Assembly (NCBI GenBank): GCA_016930595.1
Contig: JAFGGJ010000027.1
Span: 1 to 64,000, forward strand
Origin: Planctomycetota bacterium
GTDB lineage: Bacteria > Planctomycetota > SZUA-567 > JAFGGJ01
DNA length: 64,000 bases
Reading direction: 5' to 3'
Position numbers and translations under genes: made by a program. Positions 43,270 through 51,347 of the stretch are shown here, in pieces. Numbering within the stretch: position 1 is the first letter of the stretch; every line of letters begins with the position of its first letter. Under the pieces are notes generated by a model, which made no database searches, was not told the DNA's origin, and saw only the letters and a program-made list of their open reading frames with translations.

Positions 43270-43389
43270 CCGTCCACCGTACAAGCGTAGGCCGGGTCCC
43301 TGCGCTGCACTCGACACGCGCGCCATCGGTCCTATCATATGCCGTGACGATCGCCGAAATGGTGCGTACTTGCCAAACTGGAGGCCGCG

Positions 43390-43818
43390 ATGAAAATCCT
43401 TCAAGTATCCGTTTTCATAGAAAACCGCCCCGGGCGGCTGCTGGAAGTGACAGGCATCCTTGCCGACGCAGGCATCAACATCATTGCACTCGAACTCGCC
43501 GACACCTCCGACTACGGCATCCTGCGCATGATCGTGGACAGACCGCAGGAAGCCCAGAAAGCGCTTTCATCGGGAGGCCTAACGGTGATAACCAACGATG
43601 TGGTCGTGGTGGACGTGGCGAACCGTCCGGGCGGCCTGAAAGGCGTCCTGAAGATACTGAGCGACGCGGGAGCCAACGTCGAATACATGTACGGGTTTTC
43701 GGGACTCGCCAAAAAGAGCGCGGCGCTGATTTTCAGGTTCGAAGACTCCGACAAGGCGGTGAAAATCCTGCTGGATAACGGCATGAAAGTGATCGAGTCT
43801 ATAAACGAACTGAGCTAG
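43390..43818 (+). CDS. Tandem ACT-domain protein, 142 aa
   Basis: Small regulator with two ACT domains in tandem: VSVFIENRPGRLLEVTGILA, then after a linker VVVDVANRPGGLKGVLKIL. Such proteins bind amino acids or related acids and are often paired with phenylacetate-CoA ligase in anaerobes; that partner is absent here. CTGGAGG precedes the ATG. TCGACA-N16-TATCAT about 35 bases upstream is a plausible weak promoter. Length is typical. Confidence 0.8.
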   Translation: MKILQVSVFIENRPGRLLEVTGILADAGINIIALELADTSDYGILRMIVDRPQEAQKALSSGGLTVITNDVVVVDVANRPGGLKGVLKILSDAGANVEYMYGFSGLAKKSAALIFRFEDSDKAVKILLDNGMKVIESINELS

Positions 43819-43930
43819 CGGAACACCCTATCGCTTTACCGCTTTTGAACAAATACCAGCCGGAAACCGCCCGGGAGCCGATGAATCCCGGTCCGGGACA
43901 GAACAACACGAAACCCCGCTACCCCTGTGG

Positions 43931-44470
43931 TTACGGAGAAACCTCTTTAACCAGATTCCTGCCGCCCAGGAAAAACACCCAGACAAGCACCGTCAGCCAG
44001 TGGATCATAACCGGCGCCCACAGGGAACGGCTCGCTATGTAGACGGCCCCGCAGGCAATACCCAGCAGAAACACGATCAATAGAAACACCGGGTCATAAA
44101 AGAACCCTCTTGCGCCGGTGTTCAGCAAGAAGGCATTCGCCGGATGCCAGAGCACAAACAGCAGCGTGCTCAAGAACACCGCCGTTCCCTTTTCCCGAAG
44201 CCCCTTGTCGAAAACCGACCGCGGTATGAGAATGCCCCTGAAAAACGCCTCTTCGAGCAGACACGGAAACACGAACATGGTGAAAGGGAGAATGAAGACC
44301 AGATTTGACTTGAGCACCTCGTGTTTGAATACTCCACCTGTGTCCCCTGCTACGCAGGCTGCAAGTGCATAAACAACCAGTATGCCCAGCGAATAGCGGA
44401 TGTTCCTGAGCGGCGATGCTTTCAGCCCCGCCAGCAGGTTTTCACGAACGTATTTCAGCAGTCCGGCCAT
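43931..44470 (-). CDS. CPBP-family intramembrane metalloprotease, 179 aa
   Basis: Predicted Rce1/CAAX-like (CPBP, formerly Abi) membrane protease. Four hydrophobic segments carry the catalytic signature LLEEAFFRG (Glu73, Glu74, Arg78), a His in FVLWHPAN (109) and a His in MIHWLTVLVW (157). Some relatives confer immunity to bacteriocins, others act in phage defence. It lies 31 bases after the alpha-mannosidase gene on the same strand but shows no obvious link to it. Length is slightly below average. Confidence 0.8.
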   Translation of the reverse strand: MAGLLKYVRENLLAGLKASPLRNIRYSLGILVVYALAACVAGDTGGVFKHEVLKSNLVFILPFTMFVFPCLLEEAFFRGILIPRSVFDKGLREKGTAVFLSTLLFVLWHPANAFLLNTGARGFFYDPVFLLIVFLLGIACGAVYIASRSLWAPVMIHWLTVLVWVFFLGGRNLVKEVSP

Positions 44471-44501
44471 ATCATCCGCCTGCGGTCCTTGACGAACCTT
44501 T

Positions 44502-46646
44502 TTACAGCCGCATCCCCAAAGTCGTTTCAGTCACAACTACCGGGTGCGAAAGCCTGTAAATTTCATCCCTGACTGCGTCAAGGTTCACGCCGTTCATCAC
44601 CACCAGCGATATTTCATAAACGTGTTCACCCTGGTCGGTGTATGCAAACCCGTGGTTCTCAGCCAGTTTCAGCGGCTGGTGATGCGCGTACGGCGGACAG
44701 CGCAACAGCGTCAGCCGGACAGTCCCGTCAGGCTGGACATCTCCCGAAAACGCGTCCCGTGTCACGACAGCCAGTCCTACGCTTCCGCCGGACACCGACA
44801 CGAAATCCAGCACCGGGTATTCCCAGCCGTTCAGCCGGCGCTCCAACACCGATTCCTGAATGCCGTCGATTCTCTTTTCAACCTTGAACGCAGGCGGAAC
44901 GACCAGTTTCACAATCCTGTGCCGGCCCGTCCAGTTCAGGCGGATTTTCATCCGCAGAATCGTTTCGTCCCTGTCCGCCGTGACTATCCAGCACAGGCTG
45001 GATCGACCCATGGTCATGTCCGCCGCCGCTGCCGCGCGCAGAGCACCTGAATCGATAACGTTCCATCTTGCGCGGCCCTTGAATTCGCCCTTCTGTTCTC
45101 CTTCAAAGCCCGGGATATCGTGCGACCACGTGTCGGACATGTCTTCGAAGGCCGCGATCCGCATCGGCCCGGCCAGAAGTTCAGTACCACCACATGCGAG
45201 TGAACTTGGGCCGCTGTTTCCGAACGTCGCTTTCAGCAGGCCGTTGTAGATCGATCTGGAAGATGCCTTCAGGCCGGCCGGAGCCTTGGCCGGTTCTTCG
45301 TGCCGGAGTTCTATCTCCTTCACGGAAGCAGCGGATATTTGGACTGGAACGAGTATTCCTTTCATGCCGGGTGTCGCCGCGTACGGCCGTGTTTCCTGCG
45401 TTATGATCGGAGCGCCGTCCCTTTCACACAAAGTCAGCGGCAGGTGTTTTTGCGTCCAGTGTATCCACGGTTCGACGTGGACCAACCCGCTGAAATCCCT
45501 TTCCCCGGTGTTTGCGAGCACGAGCCGCTGGTGTCCGCACGGGGGAAGTTTCAGCGCATGCCTGCGTGTAATGTGCGTAATCACGTCCCTCGCCGTGGAC
45601 TTCGCAAGGCCGAAATCGTCACGGGCGTGTTCATAGGCGGATTCGATCGAACTCCCCGCAAGAATATCGTGGAACTGATTGAAAAGGACCTTTTCCCACG
45701 CCGCTTCTATCGTCTTGTTTGCATCCGGCGGGGCATCGCCGGGATTGTTTTCCGCCAGGCGTTCGGCGCGTTCGCACAGAGTTTCCGCGCGGCGCATTTC
45801 CTGTTTTGCCACGTGCACCACCGAATAACAGCCGACAGCGTGGTACTGGAGTTCATCTCTGACCGCCGGCAGCTTCACCGGGGATTTTCTCACCGCGTCG
45901 AAAAAAGCCTGCGGACAACTCAGTTTCAGTTCGACGTCGCCCGAGAAATCCCTGTGCTCCAGAATCCATTCGACCTGTTCCCTCGTCGGCCCGCCGCCGT
46001 GGTCGCCCACTCCGTAGAAACACATCGTATGGCCGATTTCCCTGTTCGCGTCGCCAAGCGTTTTCTCAATTGCGGGCTGCAACTGGTCCACACGGTGAAT
46101 CGTGTACGGGTCGGTAATGCGAAACGCCGTCACGGACTGCCCGGCAGGGGACTGCCATTCGAAAAGATACGCCGGCAGTTTCTTCTCGTGTTCGCCCGGC
46201 CGCATGAAAACGTAACTGTCGAACCCGGTTTCACGGAGCAGCGCCGGGAGCGCCGCCGTGTGCCCGAAACTGTCCACGTTGTAGCCGACCGTGACGTCGA
46301 CTCCTAGATGCTTTCTGAACCAGGCTTTGGAAATTTCGGCGTGCTTCCTGAACGACGCCGCTGACGGCAAATTGCAGTCCGGCTGAATCCACCAGCCGTT
46401 TACTACCGCCCAGCGGCCCGTGGCAGCATGGGCTTTTATACGTTCGAACGTAGCCGGAGATAATTGGCGTACCACTTGATGCACCCATGCTTCGCCCCGT
46501 GTCACGACCATTTCCGGGTATTCGTCCAAGATGTCGCACGCGGTGCGGCACGTGGCGAGCGCTTCGTCAACGCCTGACGGCTGGTTCCACAACCACACCG
46601 GATCCAGATGAGCGTTCCCTATCATGTGCACCGTCAGTTTCGGCAT
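44502..46646 (-). CDS. GH38-family alpha-mannosidase, 714 aa
   Basis: Zinc-dependent alpha-mannosidase. The metal site is HLDPVWLW (His13, Asp15), the nucleophile/metal ligand is Asp125 in GYNVDSFGHT, and the usual FNQFHDILAGSS follows around residue 340. C-terminal beta domains are complete. No signal peptide, so cytoplasmic. The start at 46646 follows GGAGGGAG. Length is within the bacterial range. With the sulfatase and other hydrolases it points to use of mannose-containing glycans. Confidence 0.9.
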   Translation of the reverse strand: MPKLTVHMIGNAHLDPVWLWNQPSGVDEALATCRTACDILDEYPEMVVTRGEAWVHQVVRQLSPATFERIKAHAATGRWAVVNGWWIQPDCNLPSAASFRKHAEISKAWFRKHLGVDVTVGYNVDSFGHTAALPALLRETGFDSYVFMRPGEHEKKLPAYLFEWQSPAGQSVTAFRITDPYTIHRVDQLQPAIEKTLGDANREIGHTMCFYGVGDHGGGPTREQVEWILEHRDFSGDVELKLSCPQAFFDAVRKSPVKLPAVRDELQYHAVGCYSVVHVAKQEMRRAETLCERAERLAENNPGDAPPDANKTIEAAWEKVLFNQFHDILAGSSIESAYEHARDDFGLAKSTARDVITHITRRHALKLPPCGHQRLVLANTGERDFSGLVHVEPWIHWTQKHLPLTLCERDGAPIITQETRPYAATPGMKGILVPVQISAASVKEIELRHEEPAKAPAGLKASSRSIYNGLLKATFGNSGPSSLACGGTELLAGPMRIAAFEDMSDTWSHDIPGFEGEQKGEFKGRARWNVIDSGALRAAAAADMTMGRSSLCWIVTADRDETILRMKIRLNWTGRHRIVKLVVPPAFKVEKRIDGIQESVLERRLNGWEYPVLDFVSVSGGSVGLAVVTRDAFSGDVQPDGTVRLTLLRCPPYAHHQPLKLAENHGFAYTDQGEHVYEISLVVMNGVNLDAVRDEIYRLSHPVVVTETTLGMRL

Positions 46647-46768
46647 TGCTGCTCCCTCCGGCAACCTGTATGCACCCACGACGTAAAACGGAATGATGCT
46701 TGCCCGAACGTATTTGTCCAGTCCATACCGGCCGTCTTTCCCAGGCCGGTCGCGATGTGCCGATTTGC

Positions 46769-46797
46769 TTGACAGCGCTTCTTTCCCAAATTAACAT
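46769..46797 (+). promoter_or_regulatory. Promoter of the paired lipoprotein genes
   Basis: TTGACA (46769-46774), 17 bases, TAACAT (46792-46797), about 60 bases before the ATG at 46860. A second TTGACA at 46832-46837 has no matching -10 box. Confidence 0.5.
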
Positions 46798-46859
46798 CAT
46801 AAAAAGCACGGGAATCGGCGAATTGCGGCCCTTGACAACCGTGGGAAAGAGGTGTTGTG

Positions 46860-47339
46860 ATGATGCGTCGTTTCCTCCTCATCTGCGCCCTCTGGGTCGT
46901 TGCTGCGACATCCGGCGGCTGCGGCATCACGCTTCTCTCCATGCTCCCGGGTTCGGGCCAGTACGAAAATACAGTTATCGTCACCGGGATGCTGGCTGAT
47001 TTCGGGCTCGGTTACGTTGCCGCCGAAGCCATGGATGAAGAAGACCCCGGCACCATCGGCCCCTGGGTCTACGGCCCGCTGATCCTGATGGTCGATTTCC
47101 TGTTCTTCCGTGCCCTTCAGACGGATCTTTCGCGCCAGGCGGAACTCGATAACCTCAGGTACATGCAGGCTTCCATCGACGACGCCATACGCTCCTCGGG
47201 CCTCGATAGCCCCGCTCGAGACCCCTTCGAAATCCTTCCGCCGCTCACAGCACCTCCTCCAACTCCTCTCGGTTGCTCTCCTCCCCCCACACTCTCGTAC
47301 TCGGCAGTCTTGCCTTGCAGCTGCGGGACTCTCCCGTGA
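46860..47339 (+). CDS. Hypothetical lipoprotein, 159 aa
   Basis: Lipoprotein of unknown function with a lipobox at Cys21 (LWVVAATSGGC). A second hydrophobic stretch (WVYGPLILMVDFLFF) may insert in the membrane. After residue 110 the sequence is helical (LDNLRYMQASIDDAIRSSG) and then Pro/Ser/Cys-rich (PPLTAPPPTPLGCSPPP). AGAGG precedes the ATG. The stop overlaps a GTG start (GTGA) of the next lipoprotein gene, so the two are coupled. No family recognised. Confidence 0.6.
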   Translation: MMRRFLLICALWVVAATSGGCGITLLSMLPGSGQYENTVIVTGMLADFGLGYVAAEAMDEEDPGTIGPWVYGPLILMVDFLFFRALQTDLSRQAELDNLRYMQASIDDAIRSSGLDSPARDPFEILPPLTAPPPTPLGCSPPPTLSYSAVLPCSCGTLP

Positions 47340-47887
47340 CGCCGTCATGCCGTTTCCTGACCTTGGTACTGCCGGCCGTCCTTGTACTGCTGGTTCCCGG
47401 CTGTTCGTCATTGATAGGAGGGGGCGGAGCAGTCACATCCAGGTCGGGATACGCGATGTCCCCTGATGCACTGTCGGACTTCGCCTCGAACGTGAAAACT
47501 ATAAGTATCTACACTGGGAGCACAGCCGCCTACGACACGGCCGCTCGCATTCTGGCGAAAAAAGGGTACTCGGTCACCACCTCCGGAAGCGACGCTCAAC
47601 TCACAATCACGGTCTCTTCCGACTCCCGCACCGAAGAACGCACCTGGACTTCCGAACAGGATGTCGCCTACGTCTACAACAGCAGCGGCGACCGAATAGG
47701 CTCCGTCACCAGCCCCGTCACGGAAACAACCACCTACAATTACTACATGAACACCGTCCGCTGCAACCTGTCCATGGGAAGTTCCACGACGCCGGTCTAC
47801 AGTCAGTCTGTTACCATAAGACAGTACACCACCAAGCTTGACCATGCGCTCGCGGAAACCATGAAAGGCATCCCGCGAAAGCGCTGA
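47336..47887 (+). CDS. Hypothetical lipoprotein with beta-strand repeats, 183 aa
   Basis: Second gene of a coupled lipoprotein pair. The GTG start overlaps the previous stop by four bases and gives a short, clean signal peptide with lipobox LLVPGC (Cys23). The mature part is Ser/Thr-rich (GSDAQLTITVSSDSRTEERT, then SVTSPVTETTTYNYYMN) and resembles DUF4136-like beta proteins, though not securely. A longer in-frame ATG start at 47273 exists but would bury the signal peptide. No catalytic motif. Confidence 0.6.
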   Translation: MTPSCRFLTLVLPAVLVLLVPGCSSLIGGGGAVTSRSGYAMSPDALSDFASNVKTISIYTGSTAAYDTAARILAKKGYSVTTSGSDAQLTITVSSDSRTEERTWTSEQDVAYVYNSSGDRIGSVTSPVTETTTYNYYMNTVRCNLSMGSSTTPVYSQSVTIRQYTTKLDHALAETMKGIPRKR

Positions 47888-47944
47888 TCCGCCCGCCGAC
47901 AAGCCTTCCTCCTGCCCGGTATCCTGTTTGGCACCCATCGGATA

Positions 47945-47972
47945 TTGCGGCTTTGTCCGAGTAGGCTATAGT
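47945..47972 (+). promoter_or_regulatory. Promoter of the sulfatase gene
   Basis: TTGCGG (47945-47950), 16 bases, TATAGT (47967-47972). GGGAGG at 47985-47990 serves the ATG at 47996. Confidence 0.45.
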
Positions 47973-47995
47973 CTCCTGCATGACGGGAGGATGGA

Positions 47996-49342
47996 ATGCC
48001 GGGCAAAACGAAGCCTAATATTCTTTTCATCTTCAGCGATCAGCAGCGGTGGGACACGATGGGCTGCTACGGCCAGAAACTCGATGTCACCCCTAACCTC
48101 GACCGCCTGGCGTACGAAGGCGTGCTCTTCCGCAACGCGTTCACCTGCCAGCCCGTGTGCGGACCGGCAAGGGCCTGCCTCCAGTCGGGCAAGTACGCGA
48201 CCGAAGTGGGTTGCTTCAAGAACGGCATCGCTCTGCCTCTCGGTATCCCCACCCTTGCAAGGCACATGCGCAAGGCCGGCTATGAAGCCGGCTACATCGG
48301 CAAGTGGCACCTGGCCTCAGTGAATTTCGGCCCCGAAGACACGCTTCTGAACCTCCGCACGGAACCCGTGCCGCCCGAACGCAGGGGCGGTTACGATGAT
48401 TACTGGCTGGCGGCCGACGTGCTCGAATTCACATCCCACGGATACGACGGCTACATGTACGATGCGGATATGAAACGCGTCGATTTCAAAGGCTACAGGG
48501 TGGACTGCGTCACGGACTTCGTCCTGGATTACCTCGGGACGCGCACGGGGGAAAAACCCTGGTTCCTTTTCCTATCCTATATCGAACCGCATCACCAGAA
48601 CGACCATAACCGCTACGAAGGCCCGAACGGCTCCAGGGAAAAATGGAAAGACTACGAAGTCCCCGGCGATCTTGTCGACACCGAAGGCGACTGGCGTGAA
48701 AACTTCCCCGACTATCTCGGCTGCTGCAACAGCATCGATCACAACTTCGGCCGCATCCGTGACGAACTCGAAAAACTGGGCGTCATCGACAACACGCTGT
48801 TGATATACACCAGCGACCACGGTTCGCACTTCCGCACGCGTAACGCCGAATACAAACGCGCCTGCCACGACGCATGCACGCACGTCCCGCTCATCATCAA
48901 CGGACCCGGATTCACGGGCGGCAAAGTGGTCGAAGAACTCGTCAGCCTCATCGACCTCCCGCCCACCGTGCTCGCCGCAGGCCAAGCCGCTCCCCTCCCC
49001 GGCATGCAGGGGCGCCCCTTGCAGGAACTCACCGGGAACGGCACCGACGACTGGCCCGACGAGGTCTTCATGCAAATAAGCGAAAGCCACGTCGGCAGGG
49101 CCGTCCGTACCGACAGGTGGAAATATTCCGTGCGCGCCCCCGAAAGAGAAGGTGGCAGACACCCCGACAGCAACCTCTATGTCGAAGATTATCTCTACGA
49201 CCTCAAAGACGACCCGCACGAACGCAATAACCTCGTGAAAGACCCCGCTTTCGATGGCGTGCGGGCCGACATGCGCCAACGACTCATGGCTTTCATGGCC
49301 CGGGCCCATGAAGCCGCGCCGGAGATACGTCCGGCCGGCTGA
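47996..49342 (+). CDS. Type I sulfatase, 448 aa
   Basis: Sulfate-ester hydrolase of the formylglycine-dependent family. The modification site is CGPAR at residues 55-59 (C-x-P-x-R), so Cys55 needs maturation by a formylglycine-generating enzyme, which is absent from the window. Metal ligands are seen in FIFSDQQRWD and TSDHGSHF. The typical GYIGKWHL helix is present. No signal peptide is visible. Length is typical of choline-sulfatase-like and glycan sulfatases. It stands alone with its own promoter. Confidence 0.9.
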   Translation: MPGKTKPNILFIFSDQQRWDTMGCYGQKLDVTPNLDRLAYEGVLFRNAFTCQPVCGPARACLQSGKYATEVGCFKNGIALPLGIPTLARHMRKAGYEAGYIGKWHLASVNFGPEDTLLNLRTEPVPPERRGGYDDYWLAADVLEFTSHGYDGYMYDADMKRVDFKGYRVDCVTDFVLDYLGTRTGEKPWFLFLSYIEPHHQNDHNRYEGPNGSREKWKDYEVPGDLVDTEGDWRENFPDYLGCCNSIDHNFGRIRDELEKLGVIDNTLLIYTSDHGSHFRTRNAEYKRACHDACTHVPLIINGPGFTGGKVVEELVSLIDLPPTVLAAGQAAPLPGMQGRPLQELTGNGTDDWPDEVFMQISESHVGRAVRTDRWKYSVRAPEREGGRHPDSNLYVEDYLYDLKDDPHERNNLVKDPAFDGVRADMRQRLMAFMARAHEAAPEIRPAG

Positions 49343-49386
49343 CCGGTCCCGCCAGAAAACTTTTTCCGGAATTTTCCAGAAAAAAG

Positions 49387-49415
49387 TTGCACACCAGGGG
49401 GTCGAATGGTATTGT
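49387..49415 (+). promoter_or_regulatory. Promoter of the DUF134/NifX/MinD-ATPase cluster
   Basis: TTGCAC (49387-49392), 17 bases, TATTGT (49410-49415). Transcription would begin inside the palindrome at 49418-49437, about 32 bases before the first start codon. Confidence 0.6.
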
Positions 49416-49417
49416 TA

Positions 49418-49437
49418 TTATGAACGCAGGTTCATAA
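49418..49437. promoter_or_regulatory. Perfect inverted repeat TTATGAAC-N4-GTTCATAA (candidate operator)
   Basis: Arms at 49418-49425 and 49430-49437 flank GCAG. The repeat covers the predicted transcription start of the cluster and lies 17 bases before the DUF134 gene, whose product has an HTH domain. A repressor bound here would block the promoter. The ligand or signal is unknown. Confidence 0.6.
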
Positions 49438-49454
49438 CTGGAGTTTCCCGCCAC

Positions 49455-49892
49455 ATGCCCAGACCGGAAAAACACCGCTTCATATCGGCCCGCCCCGGCG
49501 CCGTGCTGTATAAGCCGGCCGGCATGCCGGGCCGTGACCTGGAAAGAGTAGTAATACCCCTGGACGGCTTCGAAGTCCTCCGACTCGTGGACTATGAAGG
49601 CCTGGATCAGGAAACCGCTGCCCAACGCCTCGGCGTTAGCCGCCCCACCGTGACTCGGATTCTGCAACGCGCCAGGCAGGCGGTCGCCACTGCCCTGGTC
49701 AAAGGAGCAGCAATGGTGATAGAAGGCGGCACGGTAGTCGAAAGACCTTGGGGGATCCAGGGCCCCGGCCCGGAGCCGGGACTGGGATGGAGCTGGAATG
49801 GACATGGAGGCGGTCGAGGCCGCGGCGGTGGAGGCCGCGGCGGCGGAGGCCGCAGGTTCAGAGGTGGCCGTGGAAACGGTCCATGGAGGTGA
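49455..49892 (+). CDS. DUF134-family HTH protein with glycine/arginine-rich tail, 145 aa
   Basis: Probable regulator of the cluster. Residues 1-90 match the DUF134 family: the start MPRPEKHRFI, LDGFEVLRLVDYEGLDQETA, and the HTH QRLGVSRPTVTRILQRARQA. DUF134 genes commonly neighbour NifX-like (dinitrogenase iron-molybdenum cofactor) genes in anaerobes. The last 45 residues are a Gly/Arg-rich repeat tail (GGGRGRGGGGRGGGGRRF), similar in character to the small proteins downstream. The start is the ATG at 49455; no strong Shine-Dalgarno sequence is present. The NifX-like gene follows after three bases. Confidence 0.85.
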   Translation: MPRPEKHRFISARPGAVLYKPAGMPGRDLERVVIPLDGFEVLRLVDYEGLDQETAAQRLGVSRPTVTRILQRARQAVATALVKGAAMVIEGGTVVERPWGIQGPGPEPGLGWSWNGHGGGRGRGGGGRGGGGRRFRGGRGNGPWR

Positions 49893-49895
49893 AAA

Positions 49896-50258
49896 ATGAA
49901 AGTAGCCGTAACATCGCAGGGCAAGGACATGGAAAGCCAGGTGGACCCTCGTTTCGGAAGAGCTCAGTATTTCTTGGTCGTCGACACCGAAACCGGCGAA
50001 TCACAGGTTGTCGATAACCAGCAGAACCTGAATGCCCCTTCCGGCGCCGGCATCCAGGCCGCACAGAACATCGTCAACGCCGGCGCGGAAGCGATCATCA
50101 CCGGCAATGTGGGCCCCAAAGCCTACATGGTGCTCTCCACCGCGGGCATCAAGGTCTATCTGTCCGGTTCGGTAACGGTTTCTCAGGCCGTACAGGAATT
50201 CAAGAACGGCAAACTCGAAGAAACCGGAGGTGCAAACAGGGAAGGTCACTGGGTTTAG
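49896..50258 (+). CDS. NifX/NifB-type Fe-Mo cofactor-binding-like protein, 120 aa
   Basis: Member of the dinitrogenase iron-molybdenum cofactor biosynthesis fold (also the orange protein, ORP). Features are MKVAVTSQGKDMESQVDPRF, FGRAQYFLVVDTETGE, GAGIQAAQNIVNAGAEAIIT and the GNVGPKAYMVL loop. Such proteins carry metal-sulfur clusters; in Desulfovibrio ORP binds a Mo-Cu-Mo cluster. No nitrogenase genes are near, so nitrogen fixation is unlikely. It is the second gene of the cluster, followed after 18 bases by the first small MPRGDGTGP protein. Confidence 0.85.
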   Translation: MKVAVTSQGKDMESQVDPRFGRAQYFLVVDTETGESQVVDNQQNLNAPSGAGIQAAQNIVNAGAEAIITGNVGPKAYMVLSTAGIKVYLSGSVTVSQAVQEFKNGKLEETGGANREGHWV

Positions 50259-50276
50259 AAGATAAGGAGGCGCACT

Positions 50277-50567
50277 ATGCCCCGTGGAGATGGAACAGGT
50301 CCGATGGGTATGGGCCCGATGACGGGCAGGGCCGCCGGGTTCTGTGCAGGCTACAACGTTCCCGGCTACATGAACCCCATCCCCGGCGTAATGGGCTGGG
50401 GGAGAGGTTATGGGCGCGGTTTCGGCTGGGGCCGGAGGGGTGGCTTCGGCAGAGGTCGGGGGCTCGGCTTCGGTTACGGGTTCCGCAGGGGCTTCGGATG
50501 GGGATTCGGCAGGCGCCCTTCACCCGCGTGGAGAACATACTTGCCCGCCTATCCCTATTACTGGTGA
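50277..50567 (+). CDS. DUF5320-like small protein, Gly/Arg/aromatic-rich, 96 aa
   Basis: First of three small proteins that start MPRGDGTGP. The N-terminal half is DUF5320-like: GTGPMGMGPMTGRAAGFC, then GYNVPGYMNPIPG. The rest is a repeat-like GRGFGWGRRGGFGRGRG tail ending in a Pro/Tyr-rich piece (AWRTYLPAYPYYW). A single Cys follows the MTGRAAGF stretch. AAGGAGG precedes the ATG. Such proteins accompany NifX-like genes in many anaerobes; function unknown, perhaps a scaffold or cluster carrier. Confidence 0.75.
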   Translation: MPRGDGTGPMGMGPMTGRAAGFCAGYNVPGYMNPIPGVMGWGRGYGRGFGWGRRGGFGRGRGLGFGYGFRRGFGWGFGRRPSPAWRTYLPAYPYYW

Positions 50568-50617
50568 ATACCTGTGCGTGGACACAGGTCGGAAAACTTC
50601 TGAGAAAGGAGGCTGTC

Positions 50618-50992
50618 ATGCCTCGTGGAGATGGAACAGGCCCGAATGGAATGGGCCCGATGACAGGCAGAGCCGCCGGGTTCTGCGCAGGCTACAACGT
50701 TCCCGGCTACATGAACCCCGTCCCCGGTGGAATGGGCTGGGGAAGAGGTTTTGGACGCGGCTACGGGCGCGGCTTCGGCAGAGGTCGTGGCTTTGGCAGG
50801 GGATACTATGGCGCGATGGCGCCCGCATGGGCCCCGCCCTATGGCGCAGCCCCACCGCTGCCGGCCTACCAGGGCCCGACGCCCGAACAGGAACTCCAGG
50901 TCCTCAAGGACCAGGCTGAATTCCTCCAGGCGTCGCTTGAGCAGGTGTCGCAGCGCATCGAAGAAATCGAAGCTGCTTCCAAGGAAAAATAA
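50618..50992 (+). CDS. DUF5320-like small protein with coiled-coil tail, 124 aa
   Basis: Second MPRGDGTGP protein. The first 48 residues are nearly the same as in the gene just upstream, including the single Cys in RAAGFCAGYNVPGYM, so they are tandem duplicates. After a shorter Gly/Arg stretch it continues with a Pro/Ala linker (APPLPAYQGPTPEQE) and a heptad-rich helix (LQVLKDQAEFLQASLEQVSQ then RIEEIEAASKEK), a probable coiled coil for oligomer formation. AAAGGAGG precedes the ATG at 50618. Confidence 0.8.
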   Translation: MPRGDGTGPNGMGPMTGRAAGFCAGYNVPGYMNPVPGGMGWGRGFGRGYGRGFGRGRGFGRGYYGAMAPAWAPPYGAAPPLPAYQGPTPEQELQVLKDQAEFLQASLEQVSQRIEEIEAASKEK

Positions 50993-51064
50993 ACTCGGAA
51001 CAGGGAGTGCCCGGGGCGGGCATGCCCCTGCCCCGGCGCTCCACAGTCAGGTCAGGAGATAATC

Positions 51065-51343
51065 ATGCCTCGTGGAGACGGAACAGGCCCCACAGGTCAG
51101 GGGCCGCGTACGGGACGCGGCGGCCAGGGACGCGGCGGCCAGGGCAGCGGCGGCCAGGGCAGCGGAGCGGCGGGTTCAGGTGCGATCGGCGGTGGACGCG
51201 GTCGCATGGGCGGGTTGGCGGCAGGTCCGGGCGGGAAATGTGTCTGCCCGGGATGTGGCGCTGAAGTGGACCACAGACGCGGCTCCCCCTGTTCGCAGGC
51301 GCACTGTCCCAAATGCGGCCTGCCGATGATCCGGAAAACATGA
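51065..51343 (+). CDS. Small MPRGDGTGP protein with C-terminal zinc- or Fe-S-binding ribbon, 92 aa
   Basis: Third protein with the shared start MPRGDGTGP. The middle is a low-complexity run of GGQGxGG repeats encoded by near-identical 15-base units. The last 40 residues hold two CxxC pairs with a histidine between (KCVCPGCGAEVDHRRG, then CSQAHCPKCGLPMI), a metal-binding ribbon. CAGGAG precedes the ATG. The dual-ATPase gene starts four bases after its stop. Function unknown. Confidence 0.75.
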   Translation: MPRGDGTGPTGQGPRTGRGGQGRGGQGSGGQGSGAAGSGAIGGGRGRMGGLAAGPGGKCVCPGCGAEVDHRRGSPCSQAHCPKCGLPMIRKT

Positions 51344-51347
51344 TACC

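Noticed and set aside
51110-51175. Short tandem repeats (GGCCAGGGNNGCGGC) as a CRISPR or mobile repeat
   Set aside because: They are coding repeats for GGQG units inside the third MPRGDGTGP protein; there are no unique spacers.
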